A program made the translations under genes and the position numbers. 53,525 bases of DNA from Dehalococcoidia bacterium (lineage in GTDB: Bacteria; Chloroflexota; Dehalococcoidia; Lucifugimonadales; UBA1123), in NCBI GenBank assembly GCA_009838465.1, contig VXRN01000070.1, forward strand, positions 29,365 through 82,889, written 5' to 3'. This document shows positions 42,301 to 52,732 of the stretch, piece by piece. Under the pieces are notes generated by a model. That model was not told the DNA's origin. It did not search any database and saw only the letters and a list, made by a program, of their open reading frames with translations. Numbering within the stretch: position 1 is the stretch's first letter; every line of letters begins with the position of its first letter.

Positions 42301-45300
42301 CTACCCGTCGCCCAGCCTGAGAACGCGGCTCAGCGACATCCGGCGGATGAACCAGATCACCCCCAGTATGATGACCGTGAATATCCCCGCCATCGCCACG
42401 TAGGTCACCAGGAGGTTTTGCCACCCGACCTCGATCACGAACGGCGGAAGCACCTGGGCGCCCCGGTCGTCGTACCCCAGGAACGGCATTATGCTCGCCC
42501 CCAGCCGACCGCCCATCCAGGTACCCAGCGCCATCCCCACCCCGATCACAAGGGCTTGCTCCACCCACATCAGCGACACAAGTTGCCGTGTGGAAAAGCC
42601 CATTGTCCGCATGAGCGCGAACTGGAGCTCCCGATTCCTGAACGAGATATAGGCGTGTACCAGGAAACCCAGGCTGCTTAGTATCAGGATCGCCCCGAAC
42701 GCTATGAGCAGCAGCGCGCGCCATCCCGCCAGAACCAGCGGGTCAATCTGCGCCTGCTCCAGGTCGGCCTCCGTGTCTATCACCCTGCTTACCGGGAACG
42801 GCCTGTCCGACTCGAAGAGTTCCACGAGGTCCGTCCTGTCCTCGCCCGTCAGTTCCGTGCTGAGCCATATCTCGTTCGGAGTTATCTCCGACCGCGCCAT
42901 CCCCAGGTTCGCGTATGTGAGCACCGACTCCAGGTCCGCTATCAGGAACTTGTCATTGTAGCTGTCCAGCGTCGGGAAGAAGTCCACCGTGTCCGCCAGG
43001 ACCACCTCGATCCGCCGCCCATTCACCGATGCCAGGAACTCGTCGCCCTCCGCAAAGCCAAACTCCCGCACGAGCGACTCGCTCGCCACCACAGGCACAG
43101 GCTCCGGGTTGTCCCCCGCGAATATGCCTCGCGAGACGAAGGAGCTTCCGCCCTGCCAGGCGAACATCAGGGACCCGTCTCCGCGCGCCGACACCTCCGA
43201 CCACCGCACCCTGTCCTTCGCCGTGTTCCCCGCCTCCCTAAGCGCGTGCCATCCGGCGACGTCCTTGAACTTGTCCACGGTCTGAATCTCGCCGTTGGAC
43301 ATGCGCACCCGCACCGTGTCTATCAGGACCGAGCCGGGCGCAAGCGAGTTCTCGAAGTCCGTCTCCCCCAGAATAATCGAGACCAGCGTGAACGGACGTT
43401 TCGGCAGCAGGCTGAACCTCCGCTCTCGATTGTCCCTGAGCTCCGCGCTGTACAGCCGCCACGTACTCGATTCCAGACGTCCCAGCCCGTACGTGAAGTA
43501 TCTCCCGTTCGCGTCCCGCACCCGGACAGCCATTCCCACAGTCGGATGCGGCCTGTCCGCCTTCACCAGTACCTGGACGGCGTTAGCCCGTTCAGGCAGC
43601 GTGACCCCAAGCGGTATCTCATTTCCCTTCAGCTTTGCCATGACCTCAGGCAGCGGGTCTTCCGAGAAGTCCTCCCTGTACCACGCCACCTCCGAGAGCC
43701 GTTCCGGGTCCACGGCCAGCATGTCGTAGGACGTGTTGCCGAACCTGATGGACAGCACCGAACCTCTGCCACGCAAGACCGGGGAAACGCCCTTGACCTC
43801 CTCAATCCTGTCGTATGGCTCCACGAGCGGCTTCGTGAAGCCGGTATTATTGACGGACACGTTCGCCAGCCGCAAATCCGCGCCCGCCGAGTACAGCGCG
43901 CGCTCCTTGAAACTGCGCTGCAGCGTCCCCCCGAAGCTCGCCGCGAAAATTCCGAGCCCAGCCATCAGTATCAGCAAAAGCGCCAGCCGGGAGTAGTGCG
44001 TCGGATTTCGCGCCATCTGCCACAGCCCCAGAACCACGCCGGGCGGCAGGCGAGGCGCGAGTACGCGGCTGGCAAGGCTCATCACCACCGGGAACAACCT
44101 CAGCAGTACCATCGCCGCCGCTATCAGGGTTATGCCCGGCACCGCGAGCAATAGTTGGTTGACCGCCACCTCTCCCAGCAGGTTTCGCGCCGCCAGCGAT
44201 CCCTGTTCCGTGAGCTGCCTGAACAACACAATTCCCAGTATCAGCAGCATCACATCCAGGTAGTATCGCTGGAAGAACGACAGCGGCGACGGCCTCGCCG
44301 CCTCCTGCCTGTCCCTAGAAATCGAAGACCGCGACGACGCGAACGCCGGTATCATCAGCGCGCCGAAGCTCAGAAGGCCGCCAATCGCGCTCATTATGAA
44401 TGCGCCCCGCGTCAGATTGATCGAAAGACGCTCGCCCCCGCTGAGGTCCGAGAATGCCGGCGTGTAACCCAGCAGGCTTATCGCGAGACCCGCCAGGAAC
44501 GGCGCGATCACGATGGCCAGAATAGCGATTGTCGCGCCCTCGATGACAAACACCGTCAGCACCTGTCGCTCGGTCGCTCCCCGTCCCTGGAGGAGGTGTA
44601 TCTCGGTCCTGCGCTGCTCCGCCACAAGCGATGAGAGCGTGACCACGTAATAGAGTACCACCACCGCTATGAGGATCAGCACCACGAACATCTGGAGCTT
44701 GCTGAAGAGCAGCCTCTGGTCGTAATCTCGCAGTGCGTCGTCAAGGTCGGTGGTCTGCCTGAACGACGTGAACACGCTCCCCAGGCTCCGCTTTATGCCG
44801 GTTATGGAGTGCAGCGCGTCCGTCGCGTTGACCGAGGACAGCCTATCCGGTTCGACCAGCAGCAGCCATCCGTATGTGCTGTCCATGTCCGGGAACGCCT
44901 TGCCGACCCCGCGCAGGAACGTTTCCTGGGATACCAGGAACGGCACGGTCGAGAAGTTGCCGGACATGAACGAGTGGAACGTTCTGTCGTTCAACTCCCA
45001 GATCAAGTCGTCGGGATCGTTCCTGGTGTACAGCCCGGTGACGGTGACTGACATATATGGCGTTGCGTCATGCCAGTAAGGCACCGCCGACACTGTATCG
45101 CCAACCTCCACGCCGAAATCCAGTGCGGCTTCCTCCGGGACTATCGCCTCCATGCTGATAGGGTCGCCCCGCAATACGGCCTCGGGTGGCGCGTCGCCTG
45201 GGACCGCTGCGGCAGTAGGAGCCTGACGCCCTCGCACGTCCGGGTCCAGCAGCGGCTCAGGCATTCGTCCGCCGGGCAGTATGGTGATCTTGTCCTCTAC

Positions 45301-45717
45301 CCCTGGCAGGAATACGAAATAGCTCCGCGCGTTGTCGCCCCCTGCCTTCGCCTCCTCACCTGAAGGTGTGAGGAAGAACGTCGCCGACCGGCCCCCATGA
45401 AGCGTGTCTTCGATGAACCAGCCGACGCTCCCTCTGTACACGCCTTCCACATAGTTGCGCGCGATTGAATAGGAATTAGGACTCGTGGGCCCCCTCGTCA
45501 CCTTGGCGAAGATGTCCAGGTCCAGCGGCTCCCTGTCCGCGAGCGCCGCGTCCAGCGCGATGTCGCGCAGCGAGTCGAAGTAGATGACCGTCCCCGCCAT
45601 GATGGCCGATGCTAGCACCACCCCCACTACGACCGAAGACAGCAGCCGCCAGTTCGCCAGGCTGCGTTTCAGCACCATCGGCCACGCGGACAGTATTCTC
45701 AGGACATTACGAAGCAT
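42301..45717 (-). CDS. Large FtsX/MacB-type ABC transporter permease
   Basis: A 1138-residue permease. One N-terminal span (about 26-48) precedes a large extracellular domain. The first FtsX domain has several spans and the cytoplasmic loop EQRRTEIHLLQGRGATERQV. A second large extracellular domain follows, then a C-terminal FtsX domain with NRELQFALMRTMGFSTRQL. This double-FtsX layout is typical of LolCE/MacB-like exporters of lipoproteins or large substrates. No ATPase gene is adjacent. The ATG at 45717 has only a weak GAG upstream. A paralogue is at 46724-50440. Confidence 0.85.
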   Translation of the reverse strand: MLRNVLRILSAWPMVLKRSLANWRLLSSVVVGVVLASAIMAGTVIYFDSLRDIALDAALADREPLDLDIFAKVTRGPTSPNSYSIARNYVEGVYRGSVGWFIEDTLHGGRSATFFLTPSGEEAKAGGDNARSYFVFLPGVEDKITILPGGRMPEPLLDPDVRGRQAPTAAAVPGDAPPEAVLRGDPISMEAIVPEEAALDFGVEVGDTVSAVPYWHDATPYMSVTVTGLYTRNDPDDLIWELNDRTFHSFMSGNFSTVPFLVSQETFLRGVGKAFPDMDSTYGWLLLVEPDRLSSVNATDALHSITGIKRSLGSVFTSFRQTTDLDDALRDYDQRLLFSKLQMFVVLILIAVVVLYYVVTLSSLVAEQRRTEIHLLQGRGATERQVLTVFVIEGATIAILAIVIAPFLAGLAISLLGYTPAFSDLSGGERLSINLTRGAFIMSAIGGLLSFGALMIPAFASSRSSISRDRQEAARPSPLSFFQRYYLDVMLLILGIVLFRQLTEQGSLAARNLLGEVAVNQLLLAVPGITLIAAAMVLLRLFPVVMSLASRVLAPRLPPGVVLGLWQMARNPTHYSRLALLLILMAGLGIFAASFGGTLQRSFKERALYSAGADLRLANVSVNNTGFTKPLVEPYDRIEEVKGVSPVLRGRGSVLSIRFGNTSYDMLAVDPERLSEVAWYREDFSEDPLPEVMAKLKGNEIPLGVTLPERANAVQVLVKADRPHPTVGMAVRVRDANGRYFTYGLGRLESSTWRLYSAELRDNRERRFSLLPKRPFTLVSIILGETDFENSLAPGSVLIDTVRVRMSNGEIQTVDKFKDVAGWHALREAGNTAKDRVRWSEVSARGDGSLMFAWQGGSSFVSRGIFAGDNPEPVPVVASESLVREFGFAEGDEFLASVNGRRIEVVLADTVDFFPTLDSYNDKFLIADLESVLTYANLGMARSEITPNEIWLSTELTGEDRTDLVELFESDRPFPVSRVIDTEADLEQAQIDPLVLAGWRALLLIAFGAILILSSLGFLVHAYISFRNRELQFALMRTMGFSTRQLVSLMWVEQALVIGVGMALGTWMGGRLGASIMPFLGYDDRGAQVLPPFVIEVGWQNLLVTYVAMAGIFTVIILGVIWFIRRMSLSRVLRLGDG

Positions 45718-45824
45718 GGAATCTCACGGCTGCCAGTTTATGGCCTTCAGACAACCCTGACAAGCGACGGGCCAAGGCGATACACTCTTCGCCAAAACAC
45801 TCTGTCGGATCGGGAGGTCAATCC

Positions 45825-46310
45825 GTGCCGACCTACTACCTTGATACCTCAGCATTGATGAAACGATACTGGACCGAGGCTGGATCAGATGTAATGGCAG
45901 AACTCTTCGAGAGGTTGACCAACTCGGATGCGTTGGCAACATCTCAGTTGACGGTGTTGGAGATGAATTCTGCGCTGGCGCGCCTTCTGGAATCGCGCCA
46001 AATGGACCGAGAGGAATATCAAAGAGTGCTGGATCGGTTCGCTAGGGATATAGGCGACTACGGCTTCACGGTTACGCCTGTCCATAATGAGTTGGTCATC
46101 GAGGCGGTAAGCGTGGTTAGAGAGTATTCCCTGCGCGCGTTGGACGCTCTGCACTTTACTTCTGCGATAGTCGCAGGTGAATTGCTGGGTAATCAGAACC
46201 TCTACATGGTAAGTGCCGACCGCAAGATAATCGAGGCGTGTGGCAAATATGGAATGCCGGTACTCGATCCAATTGCGGACGACGCTCTCAGCCGGTTACG
46301 CTCGCTCTGA
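45825..46310 (+). CDS. PIN-domain ribonuclease (VapC-like toxin)
   Basis: This 161-residue PIN nuclease carries the acidic quartet D7 (YYLDTSAL), E46 (TVLEMNSAL), D107 (RALDALHFTSA) and D132 (SADRKII). VapC toxins of this fold cut tRNA or rRNA. The GTG at 45825 has GGGAGG upstream. No VapB-like antitoxin precedes it; the only small neighbour is the convergent gene at 46296-46559, whose 3' end overlaps by 15 bp. Confidence 0.87.
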   Translation: MPTYYLDTSALMKRYWTEAGSDVMAELFERLTNSDALATSQLTVLEMNSALARLLESRQMDREEYQRVLDRFARDIGDYGFTVTPVHNELVIEAVSVVREYSLRALDALHFTSAIVAGELLGNQNLYMVSADRKIIEACGKYGMPVLDPIADDALSRLRSL

Positions 46311-46559
46311 TGAATCGGAGATCCGATCCGGAAACGGCTTGCCCCTGATCTCATCTATCAAATCCGCCGTGGTGCGGTTCCCCAGCGCCCTATCCAATAT
46401 CGCTCTGACCTCCTCTAGTGAAGGTTCGGGGCGTTTCCTAGCCTCATCCACCATCTGGCGGATGTATTCTTCCGCCTCCGGGCTGCTCAGTTCCTCCAGC
46501 CACTTCGGTCTCTTGTGATTGATCCTGGAAGGATGCACTTGTCTCTTTTCATCAGTCAT
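46296..46559 (-). CDS. Small charged protein convergent with the PIN gene (possible partner)
   Basis: This 87-residue protein is basic at the N-terminus and strongly acidic/helical later (SPEAEEYIRQMVDEARKRPE, then TADLIDEIRGKPFP). GAGGCGAG lies just before the ATG at 46559. No family is recognised. Size and charge resemble an antitoxin, but the convergent arrangement is not the usual one for VapBC, so the link is only a suggestion. Confidence 0.6.
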   Translation of the reverse strand: MTDEKRQVHPSRINHKRPKWLEELSSPEAEEYIRQMVDEARKRPEPSLEEVRAILDRALGNRTTADLIDEIRGKPFPDRISDSSERA

Positions 46560-46723
46560 CGTCTCGCCTCGATCTCACGCGCCATCGCGCCCGGCTACCA
46601 TCCTGTCTCTCGCTCTCCGTACCATCTCATTATCGGAAAGCCCCACCAGCCCGTCAAGCGTACCCTAACTGAGTGATAGCGGCCCATCCCAAGAACTAAA
46701 AACTAACGACTAATGACTCCCGC

Positions 46724-49700
46724 CTACCCTTCCATACGCGACAGTCGTCTCAGATCAATAGATAGCGCGCGCCGACCCAGCGTCAGCAGCGATGCCGCGA
46801 ATACCGTGATCATCGCCAGGTACAGCGGCCCCATGTACAGCCAGTTCGTCGTCAGGATGTACGGCGGCAGGATGCGGCCTCCGCCCTCGGTGACCGCGAC
46901 CGCCGAAACCATCATCCGGCTCATCTGGTATCCGGCCCACGTGCCCAGTCCCAGACCGACGAAGGCTATGAGAATGTGCTCCAGTGCGATCAGGCCGACC
47001 GTCTGCGCCCGGTTGAATCCAAGAGACCGCAGAGAAGCCATCTCGCTGACGCTTCGGTCCGTGAATGCCAGCAGATAGACGATATATCCCAGGCTGGCGA
47101 TAAACAGTATCACCGCCATTGACACCAGTACCATCGTCCGCCACCCGGCGGATATGAGCGGGTCCGCATCCTGCGCCGCCAGGGAGGCATCTACACCTAT
47201 TGCCTTCCCCTGGTAGCCGAGCAGGTCATCCACCTCTTCGAGGGCGGCTATGCCGCTACCGTCCCGCACGGTGAGAAACAGTTCGTTGACCGGCACCTGT
47301 CCTCTCGAGTTCAGCGGGTCTATGTACTCCAGGAGCGTATCCAGGTCGAAGACCATGAACCCCAGGCCCTGTGGCGCTACCGTTGGAAAATACTCCACGA
47401 CGTCCGCCACCACCACCGGGACCAGCCCGCCCGGAAGGTTGACGATGATACCCATGTTTTCCCACGCTCCCGTGGACTCGGCGAACGAGCGACTCACGGC
47501 AGCCGGGATATATCCGTGGCCGCCCGTTTTGTAGAACCCGCGCAGGTTATTGTTCGACTCCTTGCTGAACGTGAATCGGAGCGATCTGTTGCCCGAATAG
47601 ACTATGTCCGTAACCCCGGACACCTCGTCCCTTTCCACCGGGCTTGTCGCGATTGATACCCATTCGAGCGAAGTCTCGAATCCGTCAATCGTTACTCTCT
47701 CCCCCGTTCCCCCCATAACCGCGTGCAGGTCGTCGAAAACGATGTTGCCCGCCGTTCCGGTCGAGCCGAATCCGGGCTCGTTTAGCTGTATCGCCACTAT
47801 CTCCAGGGGATGTACCAGGTTGTCGGGCAGGTCGGCCCCTTTCAGGTTCCAGCCCTGCGAATTCATCTCGCCCAGTGTAAGCGTATCCATCTTGCCGTTG
47901 GAGTCCTCGACCACCATCCACAGGAACATCAGCGGATAGTAGCTGGCCGGATTCACCCACATCTGGATTCTCTCCGCGCCTGCGGGAATCGCGGTTGTCT
48001 GTACCGGGTCCTCCACCTTCAGGTCTTCCAGTATCTCAGACAGCCCCCTCTCCGAGAAATCGCCCCTGTACCACGGGTCGAAACTCTGCGTATCCACCGC
48101 AAGGTAGGAGAACGTAGGCCCGGCTCCACCCGTTCCCACGTGTCCGCCGCCTCTCAGAGCGGGCGAAGCTGACTCGACCCCATACGCTCCCATATAGGTT
48201 TCTTCCAGCGAGCCGTCCCTCCGGCCCACGTATGGCGGAAGGCTGTACAGGCGAATGTCGGTCCCGGTGTTATAGCGAATTCTTTCTTCGTAGCTGCGGT
48301 CCAGCGTGGCCCCTACCGTAGTCGCCAGTATCCCTATGCCTCCAGAAAGGACCAGCAGGAGCACAAGCCATGAGTACTGCATCGGGTTGCGCGCCATGTG
48401 CCACAGGGTCATCGAAACCCAGGCAGGAGCGCGCTCCACGAACACGGACAGGAAGTAGAATAAGACCTGCGTTGGCACAAGTGTCGCGAGCGCGATGGAT
48501 CCCGCGAACACTGCCGCGGGCGCGTCCGGATCGGGCGGCCTCACGTAGAAGAACCATCCAACGAACGCCGCTTGGATGACGGTCCACAAGACTCTGTATT
48601 TCCAACCCGACCCTCTGCGGGTCAACCAGTACGCTATCCCGAATCCGCCGAGTATGGCCACCGATGGAATCCACCCTGTCTGGTCGCCGGCGCGAAAGTC
48701 CGTCACTCCTATGGATGTCGCCAGAACCGCGACCGTTACCCACGCGGCCATATCCACCAGCCTCAGGGACTCGCCGCTGATGTACCGGATGAACATGGGG
48801 AAGACGCGGAAGAACAGCATCCCCACAGTTACGAGGAACAGCACAGGCGCGATCAACAGCGCCTCGTTCACGTCCGGCTGCCCGAACAGGCTGCCCGACA
48901 CCAGTTCGCCCCGCGCCTGGAGTTCCCAGAACAGGACGCCGCCCACCGCCAGGAACATGATGTCTATGTAGTAGCGCTGGAGTATTGGGACCTGCGGCGG
49001 GCGCGATGACCTGAGCCTTTGAATTGAGAGACCTGCCCTCGCGCCAAGCACCCCCGGAATGACGAACACGGCGAGACACATCACACCCGACAACCCCGCC
49101 GCCGCGAATGGTATCCACCCGACGTGAACGGGGAGCGGCCTGCCGTCCGTTATATGCCAGAAGTAAGGGAGCAGGCCGGCGAGCCACACGAGGGGCAGCG
49201 CGATTAGCGGCGCTATCGCGGCTGCGATCACAGTCAGGATAACCCCCTCCGCCATGTATAGCCTCATGAGCCGCCAGGTGCTCGTCCCCCGGCTCCTGAA
49301 CAGCGCCACGTCGCTCTCGCGATTGGGGATGAGATAAGAGACGATCATGAACAGAAAGTAGAAGACCGCTATGCCCAGCACCGTCATGAGCAGCAGCAGA
49401 GGGACGCTCGTAAGAAAGCTCTCCCTCTCGAACCGTGCCAGCATGATGCCGATTCCGCCGAACACCGAGGATGTGGGCAGCGCCACGGACATCTCGTCGT
49501 CCAGCGCGTCCAGGCGCAACCTCATCTCGCCCTTCGACCATGTTCTCAGTATTTCCGGATCAACGTCGTTGTACCAGACGGCGTCAACAGTCGCGCCCGG
49601 GAACGATCCGCCTATCCCCTCAGTCAACGTGGTCGGCCCGACGAAGATTCCAAGCAGCGGCGGCGAGGATGGTGTTACGACACCGTCCTCCGTGGGCATT

Positions 49701-50440
49701 CGGGGGAACAGAAAAGACTCAAAGTCGTCCCGCCAGTAGGGATCGGACCAGTAGGTCGCCTCGACCAGCCCCGTGATCCTGGCCGACACCTTTATCGGAG
49801 AGTCCACCGACGGCGCGAACACCAGAACGTCTCCGGGCTTCAGCCCGCCGAAGGCGTTCGCCGTCCGCGCGCTCAGCGCTGCTTCAACCAACGGTCCCTG
49901 GGGGCCTCTGAGAACCACGTCGCTGGCCGGCCCACCCTCCAGGAACGTCACCTTCTCTTCCAGTCCTTCGAGGTAGTGCGCGAAACCCGTCTCGAACGGC
50001 AGCGGAGGCTCTTCGCCCTCCTCCGGCGGCTCTTCCAGCGCGGCCAGCGCCGCGGATGCCCTGGCCGGCAGCGTCATCGAGTAGTACGGCGTCCTGAGAT
50101 AGCTGCGGGTACCTTCGTATATCGGCCCCATATAGTCGGTTACGATCCGCGTCTGGGCCGCTTGCGCGCTCTCGATTTCGTCCGACTCCAGAGGGATGAA
50201 GTCGAAGTCCACCACTATGTCGAAGAAGGTATCTCCCGCCCTTTCGACAGACGTCCTCACCGCGCTGTTGACGCTCTGCCGCTCCAGCGCGTCCAGGTAC
50301 GCCGGAGCCGCCGACATCAGCACGGTAGCTATCACGATGCCGATGAACACGCTCGACATCAGCCGCCACTCCGACCTCAGCCGGCGCAGCGCTAGCCTGA
50401 AAACGCCCATCCCCTGCCGATCATCCCCCCGCGCGTTCAA
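46724..50440 (-). CDS. Large FtsX/MacB-type ABC transporter permease (paralogue)
   Basis: A 1238-residue permease with the same plan as the gene at 42301. It has an N-terminal span with WRLMSSVFIGIVIATVLMSA, an extracellular domain, an FtsX domain with NRESDVALFRSRGTSTWRL, extra spans in the middle, a second extracellular domain, and a C-terminal FtsX domain with EMASLRSLGFNRAQTVGL. The first codon could be TTG at 50440, which overlaps the Kelch gene stop as TTGA, or ATG at 50410. The overlap suggests coupling to the Kelch lipoprotein, perhaps as an extracellular partner. Confidence 0.84.
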   Translation of the reverse strand: MNARGDDRQGMGVFRLALRRLRSEWRLMSSVFIGIVIATVLMSAAPAYLDALERQSVNSAVRTSVERAGDTFFDIVVDFDFIPLESDEIESAQAAQTRIVTDYMGPIYEGTRSYLRTPYYSMTLPARASAALAALEEPPEEGEEPPLPFETGFAHYLEGLEEKVTFLEGGPASDVVLRGPQGPLVEAALSARTANAFGGLKPGDVLVFAPSVDSPIKVSARITGLVEATYWSDPYWRDDFESFLFPRMPTEDGVVTPSSPPLLGIFVGPTTLTEGIGGSFPGATVDAVWYNDVDPEILRTWSKGEMRLRLDALDDEMSVALPTSSVFGGIGIMLARFERESFLTSVPLLLLMTVLGIAVFYFLFMIVSYLIPNRESDVALFRSRGTSTWRLMRLYMAEGVILTVIAAAIAPLIALPLVWLAGLLPYFWHITDGRPLPVHVGWIPFAAAGLSGVMCLAVFVIPGVLGARAGLSIQRLRSSRPPQVPILQRYYIDIMFLAVGGVLFWELQARGELVSGSLFGQPDVNEALLIAPVLFLVTVGMLFFRVFPMFIRYISGESLRLVDMAAWVTVAVLATSIGVTDFRAGDQTGWIPSVAILGGFGIAYWLTRRGSGWKYRVLWTVIQAAFVGWFFYVRPPDPDAPAAVFAGSIALATLVPTQVLFYFLSVFVERAPAWVSMTLWHMARNPMQYSWLVLLLVLSGGIGILATTVGATLDRSYEERIRYNTGTDIRLYSLPPYVGRRDGSLEETYMGAYGVESASPALRGGGHVGTGGAGPTFSYLAVDTQSFDPWYRGDFSERGLSEILEDLKVEDPVQTTAIPAGAERIQMWVNPASYYPLMFLWMVVEDSNGKMDTLTLGEMNSQGWNLKGADLPDNLVHPLEIVAIQLNEPGFGSTGTAGNIVFDDLHAVMGGTGERVTIDGFETSLEWVSIATSPVERDEVSGVTDIVYSGNRSLRFTFSKESNNNLRGFYKTGGHGYIPAAVSRSFAESTGAWENMGIIVNLPGGLVPVVVADVVEYFPTVAPQGLGFMVFDLDTLLEYIDPLNSRGQVPVNELFLTVRDGSGIAALEEVDDLLGYQGKAIGVDASLAAQDADPLISAGWRTMVLVSMAVILFIASLGYIVYLLAFTDRSVSEMASLRSLGFNRAQTVGLIALEHILIAFVGLGLGTWAGYQMSRMMVSAVAVTEGGGRILPPYILTTNWLYMGPLYLAMITVFAASLLTLGRRALSIDLRRLSRMEG

Positions 50441-52677
50441 CCCGTCCTACCTCTCAGACCTGTGGCCTGAAAATCCCCTCGCGCCAGGCTGTCCCCGGAA
50501 TGCCAGCCCCCGCCCGCGGGCTTATAGATCTCAGCCGACCTCAGAGTCGCAAATCCGTATCCCCCTACTACCAGCGCCTGCCCGTCCGCCAGCAGGACTG
50601 TCGAGTGCCCCCACCTGGCTTCCTTTATCGTGCCGCCCGACGTCCAGTGGTTGTTCCCGGGATCGAACTGTTCTACGGAGGCCAGAGGAGTAGTCCCGTC
50701 CGTAGCGCCGCCCACAACCATAACTCGACCGTCCCGCAGCAGCGTCGCGGTATGCTTCGACCTGGGCCTGTCCATGCTCTCTGTCGAGGCCCATAGTCCT
50801 GTCTCCGGGTCGAAAATCTCCGCAGACGCCAGAGATTCGCCATTCTCTCCCACACCCCCAATTACCAGGACTCGCCCATCCGTAAGCAGGGTCGCGGTAT
50901 GGCCATCCCGCGCCTCCGACATCGTTCCGGCACTGGTCCATCTGCCTGTCGTCGGATCGTATATCTCCGCTGATGAAAGGCTGCGGTCCTCGATTCCGAC
51001 ACCGCCGCCGACCAGTATCCTCCGATCCGTAAGCAGCGTGGCGGTGTGTCCCCATCGCGCCTCCGACATGGGAGATGCCGGAGACCACCTATCCGCTGCC
51101 GCGTCCAGAATATCGACCCCGGCAAGCGTCTTCACGCCGTCCCATCCACCCACCACTATCGCACTGCCGTCGTCCAACGCAGTCAGAGTATGTCTCACTC
51201 TCGCCGACGACATATCCGACAGCGTGTTCCACGTCCTTTCTTCCACATTGAGTATCTCAGCCGACGCATGAAACTTTCCCAGGCTGTCCGCGCCGCCGAC
51301 CACCACTACGCGCCCATCCGGGAGCTTCGCGGCGGCGTGTCCCCACCTCCCGTACTGCATCTCTCCCGCAAACGACCATCTCCGTGACTCCGCGTCGTAG
51401 TATTCGGCGGACTTCAGGCTCCAGCCGTCGTTGTTCAGGCCTCCGATTATCATGGGGCTGCCGTCCGCGAGAGATAGCGCGACCTGTCCCCAGCGCGGAT
51501 CCCTGACGAGCGCCGTCGGCGACCATGAACCCGCGCCCGGTATGTATAGCTCAGTGAACGCGAGCGGAGACACGAGACTCGCGCGTCCTCCCACCGCAAG
51601 CACGGTTCCGTCCGGCAGTAGCGACGCCCTGTGATCTATTCTGGGGGTGAGCATCCTGGCCGTGCGGCTCCACTCATCCAGCGCCGGGTCGTATATCTCC
51701 ACCAGGCTGTCCGGCGACACCGATCCCCCTCCCGTGATCAGCACCCGGCCATCCTCCAGGATTGTCGCCTGGTGCCCCGCTCGCAGCCGGTTCATATTCG
51801 CGCCGGGCGTCCAGGACATCGCCAGCGGGTCCAGGATCTCCGTCGAATCGTGAGCGGCTCCCTTGTCCTGTCCACCGATTATCAGCAGCCGACCGTCCGC
51901 GAGAAGCGTCGCCGTATGTTCGCTCCTAGCGGTAGTCATCGAAGGCGCGGACGACCATGCGCCCGTCGCTGGATCGTACTCATCCACCGAGGACAGCGTA
52001 TATGGTCCTCGCACACCGCCCGCCACCACCACGCGCCCATCCGACAGGAGCGTCGCAGTGTGCTCGGACCGCGCATCCGACAGATTTCCCGCCGGGCTCC
52101 ACGTATCCGACACCGGATCGTATATCTCCGCCCCCGCTGTCGCCGTGAGCAGGTCCACTCCCCCCGCTGCCAGGATGCGCCCGTCCGGCAGGAGTGTCGC
52201 CGTATGCTCGGACCGCGCCTCGTTCATTGGAGCTGCGTCCGTCCACGAGTCCGACGACGGGTCATATATCTCCACCGAAGACAGCGCCCTCACCTTGAAC
52301 GCGCCGCCCGCCACCACTACGCGACCATCCGGCAGAAGCGTCGCCGTGTGGCCTTCCCGCGCGGCCCCTAGTCTCGACACCAGCGTCCACAGACCCGTCT
52401 GTGGGTCGTAAGACTCCACCGAGTCGAGTTCCCTGTCCACCCTCGACCCCGCCACGGCAAGCACGGTCCCGTCCGGCATGAGCGTTGTGGTGTGGTTTGC
52501 GCGAGGCTCATTGAGACTGCCGGGCGCGCCGGGAGACCCGGGTGGAGGTTCAGGCTCGGGAATCGGAGTGGGGATAGGTTCAGGCGAGTCGCCAACTTCC
52601 GATGTGTCCGTGCCGCAGGCCGTGACCACAACAGTCAAGACCATACACAGGGCAAGTATTAGAGCGCGAAATCCCAT
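50437..52677 (-). CDS. Kelch-repeat lipoprotein with 14 repeats
   Basis: A 746-residue lipoprotein (lipobox VVTAC) with a short Pro-rich linker and then 14 Kelch-like repeats of about 48 residues. Each is built like HTATLLPDGRVVVAGG, then a SSVEIYDPxxDxW segment. Fourteen units would make two seven-bladed propellers. The diglycine after the second strand is kept in nearly every repeat. It overlaps the start of the FtsX permease gene by 3 nt, so it is probably translated together with it and may capture or present its substrate on the surface. Confidence 0.87.
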   Translation of the reverse strand: MGFRALILALCMVLTVVVTACGTDTSEVGDSPEPIPTPIPEPEPPPGSPGAPGSLNEPRANHTTTLMPDGTVLAVAGSRVDRELDSVESYDPQTGLWTLVSRLGAAREGHTATLLPDGRVVVAGGAFKVRALSSVEIYDPSSDSWTDAAPMNEARSEHTATLLPDGRILAAGGVDLLTATAGAEIYDPVSDTWSPAGNLSDARSEHTATLLSDGRVVVAGGVRGPYTLSSVDEYDPATGAWSSAPSMTTARSEHTATLLADGRLLIIGGQDKGAAHDSTEILDPLAMSWTPGANMNRLRAGHQATILEDGRVLITGGGSVSPDSLVEIYDPALDEWSRTARMLTPRIDHRASLLPDGTVLAVGGRASLVSPLAFTELYIPGAGSWSPTALVRDPRWGQVALSLADGSPMIIGGLNNDGWSLKSAEYYDAESRRWSFAGEMQYGRWGHAAAKLPDGRVVVVGGADSLGKFHASAEILNVEERTWNTLSDMSSARVRHTLTALDDGSAIVVGGWDGVKTLAGVDILDAAADRWSPASPMSEARWGHTATLLTDRRILVGGGVGIEDRSLSSAEIYDPTTGRWTSAGTMSEARDGHTATLLTDGRVLVIGGVGENGESLASAEIFDPETGLWASTESMDRPRSKHTATLLRDGRVMVVGGATDGTTPLASVEQFDPGNNHWTSGGTIKEARWGHSTVLLADGQALVVGGYGFATLRSAEIYKPAGGGWHSGDSLARGDFQATGLRGRTG

Positions 52678-52732
52678 GAGGCGAATTGTGCGCCAACCCC
52701 ATGCCCCAAGTCAACGAGTCCTCAGTCCAGCG

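Noticed and set aside
42007..42681. Plus-strand frame of 224 codons spanning the 42.1-42.3 kb repeats
   Set aside because: It is made of repeat sequence plus the antisense of the FtsX gene; no protein family fits.
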